14,306 nt of DNA from Candidatus Izemoplasma sp. GTDB lineage: Bacteria > Bacillota_I > Bacilli_A > Izemoplasmatales > Izemoplasmataceae. The position numbers and the translations under genes are program-made. The notes under the pieces were generated by a model. It saw only the letters and a list, made by a program, of their open reading frames with translations. It did not search any database and was not told the DNA's origin. The stretch spans positions 1 through 14,306 of the forward strand of contig JAOZSP010000026.1 of assembly GCA_029939615.1 (NCBI GenBank), read 5' to 3'. This document shows positions 1-6,325 of the stretch, piece by piece; the first letter of the stretch is position 1, and every line of letters starts with the position of its first letter.

Positions 1-74
1 TCGTCGTAACGTTTTTAGTTGCAACTTGTTATTATTTACATGTAATATCGATTCAACTTCAATTACTGTCTAAA

Positions 75-1094
75 TCATCTTTGTTTTGACATTTTCAATA
101 TCACAGCTGAAACGACAAATGATACTGTAATCGAAACGAGGATTCCTGTCATTACACCAACAATATTTCCTTTTGGTATAAGTGAAAATATAGTGATAAT
201 AGACCCTGGCACAGGTGGAGCTGCTAGTCCTACATTGTAAATTTGGAATACTACTACTCCACTCATCCCACCTAAAATTAATGATAAGATAAGTTTTGGG
301 TTCATGAGTACATACAGAAAGTATACCTCGTGAATCCCTCCAATAAATTGTATCAAAAGTGATGCTGAAGCAGTTTTCTTTGCAGTACTATTTCCAAAAA
401 TCCAGTAAGCTAACAATAATCCTGCTCCTGGTCCTGGATTTGATTCCAACAGAAACAGTATTGATTTTCCTTGTTCAAGTGCTTCATTTATCCCTAGTGG
501 AGATAATACTCCATGATTAATCGCATTATTTAAGTACAACACCTTTGCTGGTTCAATAAAGACTGAAGCAATAAATAGAAGATTTTTATTTACAATTATA
601 TCAACCAAAATGCTTAGCACTTCTACAATGCTATTAGTAACCGGTCCAACTATGAATAGACCTAGCAGACTGAATAATACTCCTAAAAGTCCTATTAATA
701 AAGTATCAACCAATATGAGATAGTCTTCTCTAATCTTATCAAGAAAAGATTCTCTTATAATCCTCAGTAGATAAGCTGAAAATGGTGTAATCAAAATAAC
801 ACCAAGTATCATAGGTGATGTGGAGGTAACAATTAAGCCAATTGACGCGATTACCGCTATTACTCCACCTAAATGATTATATATAATTTTACCTCCTGTA
901 TACGCTAGTAAAAAAGGTATCATATATATCATCATTGGATATATTATTTTCTGAATATGCACATTAGGAAACCATCCAAACTCACCAAAAAGAACTATTA
1001 AAAATCCCCAAACAATAAATGCCCCTATATTAGGAAGTATCATATTACTTAGGAATATTCCAACTGACTTTATTAACTTAAGGGTTTTCTTCAT
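75..1094 (-). CDS. PTS permease, mannitol (MtlA)-type EIIC domain only
   Basis: Integral membrane EIIC subunit of the fructose-mannitol PTS superfamily. In such systems EIIC moves a sugar or sugar alcohol across the membrane while EIIB phosphorylates it. The protein is almost entirely hydrophobic and carries the MtlA signatures: PNIGAF near the N-terminus, NNAINHG followed by SPLG near residue 189-200, NPGPGAG near 220, and GGIHE with its Glu at about residue 256, matching the essential GIHE Glu of MtlA. I chose the ATG at 1092-1094 (MKKTLK, 339 aa) because MtlA proteins begin at this point; a TTG at 1116-1118 would overlap the preceding gene but places the ribosome site too close. The protein stops where the EIIC domain ends, so the EIIB and EIIA domains fused in E. 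coli MtlA are absent. It is the last operon gene visible. Its substrate is unknown; a pentitol such as D-arabinitol would suit the context, but this is a guess. Confidence 0.88.
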   Translation of the reverse strand: MKKTLKLIKSVGIFLSNMILPNIGAFIVWGFLIVLFGEFGWFPNVHIQKIIYPMMIYMIPFLLAYTGGKIIYNHLGGVIAVIASIGLIVTSTSPMILGVILITPFSAYLLRIIRESFLDKIREDYLILVDTLLIGLLGVLFSLLGLFIVGPVTNSIVEVLSILVDIIVNKNLLFIASVFIEPAKVLYLNNAINHGVLSPLGINEALEQGKSILFLLESNPGPGAGLLLAYWIFGNSTAKKTASASLLIQFIGGIHEVYFLYVLMNPKLILSLILGGMSGVVVFQIYNVGLAAPPVPGSIITIFSLIPKGNIVGVMTGILVSITVSFVVSAVILKMSKQR

Positions 1095-1108
1095 CAAACC
1101 ACACTTTT

Positions 1109-1522
1109 CTACAAGCAACCTTTGTTAAGTATAACATTTGCATACAATGCTTTATCACTAGTTGAAATAATCACATATGCCTTCTTACATCTTTCATAAA
1201 AGTCATCTCTTCCAAGTAATTCAATTCTTGCTTTTGAATCACTCAAAATACTTTTGTATTGATCCCAAATAGTAGGGGATTCAGCATCCTGATCTGGTTT
1301 CATCATAAAAGCATTGTACTTTATATCTGTATTCAATGGAATTAACTCAGTTATTGATTCAAGTAATTCACAAACTGTGTTTCCTTGCATGCTCACAACT
1401 GTACTATTTGTACTATATGATGGAAAGTTACCATCAGCTATAACAATTTCATCTCCATGACCCATTTCCATTAAGTATTTAACTATATCAGGTGATAAAT
1501 TACTTGGTATTTTTTTTAGCAT
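1109..1522 (-). CDS. fucU: FucU/RbsD-family sugar mutarotase
   Basis: Small cytoplasmic enzyme that interconverts the alpha and beta anomers of a free sugar (L-fucose in E. coli FucU). At 137 aa it is close to the 140 aa of E. coli FucU and aligns from the first residues. The conserved block GHGDEIVIAD holds the family His (His22) and Asp30, and the C-terminus has the usual YANVILNKG stretch (Tyr127). I placed the start at the ATG at 1520-1522, which follows GGAGG with 5 bases of spacing; a further upstream ATG at 1532-1534 lies before that site and is less likely. The gene overlaps the 3' end of the kinase gene by 23 bases, implying translational coupling. D-arabinopyranose is L-fucopyranose without the C6 methyl group, so a FucU acting on D-arabinose fits the locus; this substrate is inferred. 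Confidence 0.92.
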   Translation of the reverse strand: MLKKIPSNLSPDIVKYLMEMGHGDEIVIADGNFPSYSTNSTVVSMQGNTVCELLESITELIPLNTDIKYNAFMMKPDQDAESPTIWDQYKSILSDSKARIELLGRDDFYERCKKAYVIISTSDKALYANVILNKGCL

Positions 1523-3161
1523 AATTACCTCCATGTTTCAATTTCTTTAAAATATCAGACTTTATACCAAAATAGTCATGTAACTCAATATATGATTTGT
1601 ATAATTCTTCATATGTTTCAGTGTTAGTAGGAACATACGGATTATTTCTAATACTTCCCATTTTAAATGATGCTTCTTTAATATTGTCATAACCTCCGAT
1701 GTGCTTACCTGCAGCTAAAGATCCAAATATTGCTGCACCAACAGACCCAGCATATTCTTCATCAGTTACATAAATAGATTTATTTAGTATGTTTGCATAA
1801 GTTTGCATTAGATATTTGTTTTTAGTTGCAAGTCCACCACTAGCAATTATTCTACTAACTGGTACTCCAGCGTTCTCATATTGCTCGATTATTCTCTTCT
1901 TACCAAATCCTGTTGCTTCTATCAAAGCTCTAAAAATTTCTTCGGGTTTAGTTTTTAATGTCATTCCTACTATTACACCAGTAAGTTCTGGATTTACTAG
2001 TATACTTCTATTCCCATTCCACCAATCAAGTGCAAGTAATCTTGGTGTATCCTCGTTAATTTGATTCACTTTCTCTTCCATATATTGATATAGACTGATG
2101 TCTCTTTTCTTTGATTCTGTTGCGTACTCCGAAGGGACTAAATTCTCCATAAACCACTGAAAAATATCTCCTACAGCTGCTTGTCCGGATTCATAAGCAA
2201 ATAAATCTGGAATTGCTCCATCTTTAACAATACCACTTATTCCTTTAACACTATGTTCTTCTTCAGATAATAAAATATCACAAGAGGATGTCCCAATTAT
2301 CATCAACATGTCACCAGGATTCACAGCTCTACAAGAAGGTGCTGCTACATGAGCATCGATAACTGAAACAGATACTGCAATCTCGTTTAAGTTAACACTT
2401 TCTGCTATCTCACTACTTAAATGCCCTTGACATTTACCGATTGGTACGACGTCCCCTCTTAATTTTGTTGAGTATAAGTTATCAAGTTTAGGGTTTAATT
2501 CCATCAAGTAATCGTTTGAAGGGTAACCTTCAACGTTATGCCATATGTTTTTATAACCTGCTTGACAAGAACTACGAGCAAAAGTATTCGTTAAATAACG
2601 AACGATAAAGTCTCCAGCCTCAATAAACATATCAGTTTCTTGAAATAAATCATAATCGTTCTCAAGAATTTCTAACACTTTTGGTAACATCCATTCGGAA
2701 GATATTTTTTCTCCATACCTTTGAATCCATGGTTCATTTCTCTTTATTGCAAGTTCAGTTATTCTCTTCGCCTGAGGTTCAGCGTGGTGATGTTTCCATA
2801 ACTTAGCATATGCATGCCTGTTCTTTGGATACTTAACTGATAATGGTTGATTAAGTTGATCTACTGGCATTATTGTTGACGCAGTAAAGTCAACACCAAT
2901 TCCAATAATATCATCTTTCTGAACTCCACTATTTTTAGTTATGTTAGTTATTACTTCAAGCATTGAAGTAATATAATCATTTGCATCTTGTAATGCGAAA
3001 TCATTTGGTAATAGTGTATTATCGTATACTAGAAACTCATCCATCACACTTGAAGCATAATTAGAAACTGACGAATATAATACATCGCCGTTAGATACAT
3101 TAACTAAAACACCTCTAACACTAAGCGTTCCAAAATCAAGTCCAATAGTATACTTTACCAT
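1500..3161 (-). CDS. FGGY-family carbohydrate kinase, AraB (ribulokinase)-like
   Basis: ATP-dependent cytoplasmic sugar kinase of the FGGY family. Its 553 aa length and sequence resemble AraB-type ribulokinases more than the shorter FucK (about 480 aa). Visible elements are the N-terminal phosphate loop GLDFGTLSVRG (residues 7-17), IGVDFTAST (88-96), the catalytic Asp in VIDAH (Asp269), the second phosphate motif IGTSSCD (289-295), and the C-terminal nucleotide-site motif SGGLATKNKYLMQTYANIL (441-459). The ATG at 3159-3161 overlaps the isomerase stop by 7 bases. With a FucI-type isomerase directly upstream, the substrate should be its product: D-ribulose if D-arabinose is the sugar, or L-fuculose if L-fucose is. 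AraB-like sequence and the lack of any fuculose-phosphate aldolase in the window favour D-ribulose, giving D-ribulose 5-phosphate; that specificity is inferred. Confidence 0.9.
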   Translation of the reverse strand: MVKYTIGLDFGTLSVRGVLVNVSNGDVLYSSVSNYASSVMDEFLVYDNTLLPNDFALQDANDYITSMLEVITNITKNSGVQKDDIIGIGVDFTASTIMPVDQLNQPLSVKYPKNRHAYAKLWKHHHAEPQAKRITELAIKRNEPWIQRYGEKISSEWMLPKVLEILENDYDLFQETDMFIEAGDFIVRYLTNTFARSSCQAGYKNIWHNVEGYPSNDYLMELNPKLDNLYSTKLRGDVVPIGKCQGHLSSEIAESVNLNEIAVSVSVIDAHVAAPSCRAVNPGDMLMIIGTSSCDILLSEEEHSVKGISGIVKDGAIPDLFAYESGQAAVGDIFQWFMENLVPSEYATESKKRDISLYQYMEEKVNQINEDTPRLLALDWWNGNRSILVNPELTGVIVGMTLKTKPEEIFRALIEATGFGKKRIIEQYENAGVPVSRIIASGGLATKNKYLMQTYANILNKSIYVTDEEYAGSVGAAIFGSLAAGKHIGGYDNIKEASFKMGSIRNNPYVPTNTETYEELYKSYIELHDYFGIKSDILKKLKHGGNYAKKNTK

Positions 3162-4942
3162 GTTTTCTTATATCTAGGACCATAAGTCTTACAAGCTCTA
3201 TAGTCTGCACTTTCTAAATCTTTCGTTCCATATGCACTCCAAGTTTTTGGACGATAAATACGATTATCACTAACGTTATGCATTGATACTGGAATACGTA
3301 ACATTGAAGCTAGTGTAATTAACTCATTACCAATATGTCCGTAAGAAATTGCTCCGTGATTTGCACCCCAATTACTCATTACTGAGTATACGTCTTTGAA
3401 AGACCCTTCACCAGTTAAAATAGGTGTAAACCATGTTGTAGGCCATGCTGGATCTGTGCGTTCATCGATTTGATTGTGTATATCGACTGGTAAATCTATA
3501 GTATATCCTTCAGCAATTTGTAATACAGGACCTAATCCTTTTATAAGATTGATACGAGACATTGTAACAGACATTCCACCTTTAGTTAAAAATCTAGAAC
3601 TAAATCCTCCACCTCTCATATAATCTCTGTTAGCAGGACAAAATTTTGTAGCTTCATAACACTTTTTCATTTCGTCTTCTGATAATTCGAAATATGGTTT
3701 CATTACAGGATTTCCATCTTTATCTGATTGTTGTCCAGTTCCATCTAAGGTAGTACTTCCTGAATTAATAAGATGTATAATACCATTCTCAGCTAACCCT
3801 TCAAGTTCATATCCAGTTACTCTTTTAACTGCATCTTTACTCCAATATGTTCTAACATCACTAAAGATTTGTGCACTACCAGTTAAGAGGTGTCCAAATA
3901 ACATTGAAACTGCATTTAATGAGTCATTTTCTGTTGCTACAACAAACGCTTCTCTTACACCGTTCCAATCATATGATGTATTTAAAATTGTTTCTAAGAA
4001 ATCACCGTTAGGTCTAAAATCCGTCCATTGTCTTTGACCTTGGAATCCTGCAATAATGGCATTATGACCCATTGCTTCTTCTCCCCAGCCAATATCTTTT
4101 AACTTTTCATTTCCTACCATTAGATCTCGGAATATCAGTGTCATTTTCGTAACATATTCCCAATCTTCATCTAATTTTGAACGACCCCATTTATTCTTGT
4201 TAAAATCAGGACCCTCTTTACAATATTCTTTAACAAAGCTTAATGCTTTTTTATATTCCTCTTTATCATAGATTTCAAGTTCAATACGACGTATCACTTC
4301 GCTCATATCAACAAACTCATTACGCATACCTAGATAATCACTAAAGAAATCTATGTTAACTGTAGATCCAGCAATACCCATAGATGTACCACCTACAGCT
4401 AGGTATGATTTATCCTTCATAGTCATTGCTGCAACAGCTGATTTACTAAATAAGTGAAGTTTATCGATTACATCTGTTGGTACACTATCATCATCAGCAT
4501 CTTGTACGTCTTTTCCATAAATTGTGAAAACAGGAGATCCCATTTGATCATGTGCAGCTGCTGCTGCAGCTAAATATACCGCACCGGGTCTTTCAGTACC
4601 ATTGAATCCCCAAATCGCCTTTATACGATTACGGTTTTGGTCCATTGTTTCTGAACCATAACACCAACAAGGAGTTACAGTAATACTAATATCTACGCCC
4701 TCTTTAACAAACTTTTCTTCGCAAAGGGCACTTTCCGTTACTCCTCCGATTGTTGTATCAGAGATTACACATTCAAACTGTTCTCCAGAAGGATATCTTA
4801 GTTGTTCAATAATTTCTTTAGTTTTTATAGCCATATTGTAAGTTTGCTCTTCTAGTCCCTCACGTACTCCTTGCATTCGACCATCAATTACAGGACGAAT
4901 CCCAATTTTTGGTAACGAACCTACTAGTTTATATTTACTCAT
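3155..4942 (-). CDS. fucI: L-fucose isomerase (likely acting as D-arabinose isomerase)
   Basis: Cytoplasmic Mn2+-dependent aldose-ketose isomerase converting L-fucose to L-fuculose and D-arabinose to D-ribulose. The 595 aa protein is collinear with E. coli FucI (591 aa) over its whole length, with highly conserved blocks such as PKIGIRPVIDGR, TVTPCWCYGSET, WGFNGTERPGAVYLAA, TENDSLN, DVRTYWS and MHNV near the C-terminus. The metal and catalytic residues are present: Glu338, Asp362 and His529, offset by one from Glu337, Asp361 and His528 of the E. coli enzyme. The ATG at 4940-4942 is preceded by AAAGGCGG at suitable spacing. A terminator-like hairpin lies just upstream in the 52-base gap, the longest gap within the operon. 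Family assignment is near certain; use on D-arabinose rather than L-fucose is inferred from the GH172 and GH183 genes upstream and the AraB-like kinase downstream. Confidence 0.97.
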   Translation of the reverse strand: MSKYKLVGSLPKIGIRPVIDGRMQGVREGLEEQTYNMAIKTKEIIEQLRYPSGEQFECVISDTTIGGVTESALCEEKFVKEGVDISITVTPCWCYGSETMDQNRNRIKAIWGFNGTERPGAVYLAAAAAAHDQMGSPVFTIYGKDVQDADDDSVPTDVIDKLHLFSKSAVAAMTMKDKSYLAVGGTSMGIAGSTVNIDFFSDYLGMRNEFVDMSEVIRRIELEIYDKEEYKKALSFVKEYCKEGPDFNKNKWGRSKLDEDWEYVTKMTLIFRDLMVGNEKLKDIGWGEEAMGHNAIIAGFQGQRQWTDFRPNGDFLETILNTSYDWNGVREAFVVATENDSLNAVSMLFGHLLTGSAQIFSDVRTYWSKDAVKRVTGYELEGLAENGIIHLINSGSTTLDGTGQQSDKDGNPVMKPYFELSEDEMKKCYEATKFCPANRDYMRGGGFSSRFLTKGGMSVTMSRINLIKGLGPVLQIAEGYTIDLPVDIHNQIDERTDPAWPTTWFTPILTGEGSFKDVYSVMSNWGANHGAISYGHIGNELITLASMLRIPVSMHNVSDNRIYRPKTWSAYGTKDLESADYRACKTYGPRYKKTW

Positions 4943-4969
4943 AATTTCCGCCTTTCTTTAAGATAAAAG

Positions 4970-4987
4970 GGCACTTTCTCAAGTGCC
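4970..4987 (-). terminator. Intra-operon hairpin, possible partial terminator
   Basis: A perfect 7-bp stem (GGCACTT with AAGTGCC) closed by a GAGA tetraloop when read on the minus strand, followed by CTTTTATCTT. It lies 7 bases after the end of the PASTA-DUF4185 gene and before the isomerase gene. No good promoter is visible between it and the isomerase ATG, so complete termination would silence the sugar-processing genes. Partial termination, or a 3' end that protects the upstream message, seems more likely; the interrupted U-tract fits leaky termination. Confidence 0.6.
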
Positions 4988-4994
4988 ACATTTA

Positions 4995-6320
4995 TTACTT
5001 TAAGACAATTTCTAATAATTGTGTTTGATAGAATGGTGTCCATCTTGATAATTGTATATAAAATTTTTGTCCATCATAATCAACATATTCAGGATGAATA
5101 AATCCACCATACAATCCACTATACTCAGTACCTCTTACAATGGTTTCTGGATTACTCCATTCACCTATTAAAGAATCAGAAGTAACCATAACAATTTCAT
5201 AACCTCTTAAAAATACTGTCATCCATTTTCCAAGATATTCATTGTACATGATACTAAGTTCTGAACATGATGGATCGATTATATAATGTGGATTTGCTTT
5301 ATATTGTGCAAGTCCATTACTCCCTTTAACCCATATCTCATTTCCTAAATAATACTCATACTCTTCAAATTCTTCAAAGTCAGATTTATTTACTCTAGAT
5401 AGAGCAACTCCTCCACTTCTTCCACCTGGTATAGAAACAAAGTATATATTATCAGTATCATGTGGATTTTCAAAAGGATATATCTGTCCAAAGTTAAATG
5501 CTTCTTCTTCTGTCCAGGTTAATCCATTTACTTCTGTAAAGGATGTAAAGTTCAAGTCCGTCTTAACAACTTGATTATAATTAACTCTCCATTCTGCTCC
5601 AGGTATCCAAACACGAACTGACATATAGAATATATATACATCATTACCTATTGTAATACCACCAGTCGGTATTTTTGTCACTTCACGATTTGGATTACTT
5701 GATTCATCATCCATTTCATTTTTGTTATGTGCACCTTGTACAAAAGGTAATATCATGTTTCTATCATTAGTGACTAACTCACTAAATGTAAGACCATCTT
5801 TTAAATCAAAGTCTTCTGATAGTGCTATAAAGTTTGAATTCCAGATGCCAGAATGAGTTCCAACTGCACTAAATGTATCTCCATAAAGGAGCATCATTTT
5901 ATCTCCTACTTTGATAGGAATACCTAAATCAGTCCCACCAGCACCAGAATCTCTAAGCATATCGAAATTGTCACTATCAGGACCAGTAATCCATCCAATT
6001 TCGTGAACATACTGAATCATGTCAGAATAACTCCAACTTCCTTTAGGATTTGCTGCTACTTGTATATCAAGAGTTTCGTTTTTCTTGATAACATCACCTA
6101 CTTCTAAGTCATTACGAAATCCAATCACTGTATTCGGCAGATATTCATTTGTTTCAACAAATGAAGTTTCTGTTCTTATTTCGCCATTAATAATCAATTT
6201 AGCATCGTTAATAGTTTCACCAATTAAATCAGGTATTTGATAAGTATCCACTTCGTCTTGACATCCAAAAAGTGTAATTGAGAGTAATAGAACTAAAATC
6301 GTATTAATAGTTTTTTTCAT
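4995..6320 (-). CDS. Lipoprotein with PASTA domain and DUF4185 (GH183-type) domain; candidate endo-D-arabinanase
   Basis: Predicted exported lipoprotein of 441 aa. A lipoprotein signal peptide ends in LFGC, with Cys20 as the lipid-attachment residue. Residues about 26-92 read as a PASTA domain (IPDLIGETINDAK near the start, GDVIKKNETLDIQV at the end). The rest matches DUF4185, a five-bladed beta-propeller family now classified as GH183, whose known activity is endo-cleavage of D-arabinan. Diagnostic stretches are GAGGTDLGIP (Asp131), LLYGDTFS (Asp148), SGIWNSNFIAL and YGGFIHP (about 404-410). The acidic residues named are candidates for the active site, not demonstrated ones. It starts 5 bases after the surface-protein gene; its ribosome site is weak, which suggests coupling. 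Expected place of action is the outer face of the membrane or cell wall, cutting polymer for the ABC transporter. The domain call is strong, the substrate inferred. Confidence 0.85.
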   Translation of the reverse strand: MKKTINTILVLLLSITLFGCQDEVDTYQIPDLIGETINDAKLIINGEIRTETSFVETNEYLPNTVIGFRNDLEVGDVIKKNETLDIQVAANPKGSWSYSDMIQYVHEIGWITGPDSDNFDMLRDSGAGGTDLGIPIKVGDKMMLLYGDTFSAVGTHSGIWNSNFIALSEDFDLKDGLTFSELVTNDRNMILPFVQGAHNKNEMDDESSNPNREVTKIPTGGITIGNDVYIFYMSVRVWIPGAEWRVNYNQVVKTDLNFTSFTEVNGLTWTEEEAFNFGQIYPFENPHDTDNIYFVSIPGGRSGGVALSRVNKSDFEEFEEYEYYLGNEIWVKGSNGLAQYKANPHYIIDPSCSELSIMYNEYLGKWMTVFLRGYEIVMVTSDSLIGEWSNPETIVRGTEYSGLYGGFIHPEYVDYDGQKFYIQLSRWTPFYQTQLLEIVLK

Positions 6321-6325
6321 TATAT

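Noticed and set aside
3155..4942. A plain L-fucose catabolic operon
   Set aside because: No fucosidase and no fuculose-phosphate aldolase are visible, the kinase is AraB-like, and the glycosidase families point to furanosides; kept only as the main alternative.
6310..6322. TATAAT immediately before the PASTA-DUF4185 gene as an internal promoter
   Set aside because: The box touches the start codon itself and has no -35; such hexamers are frequent in AT-rich DNA.
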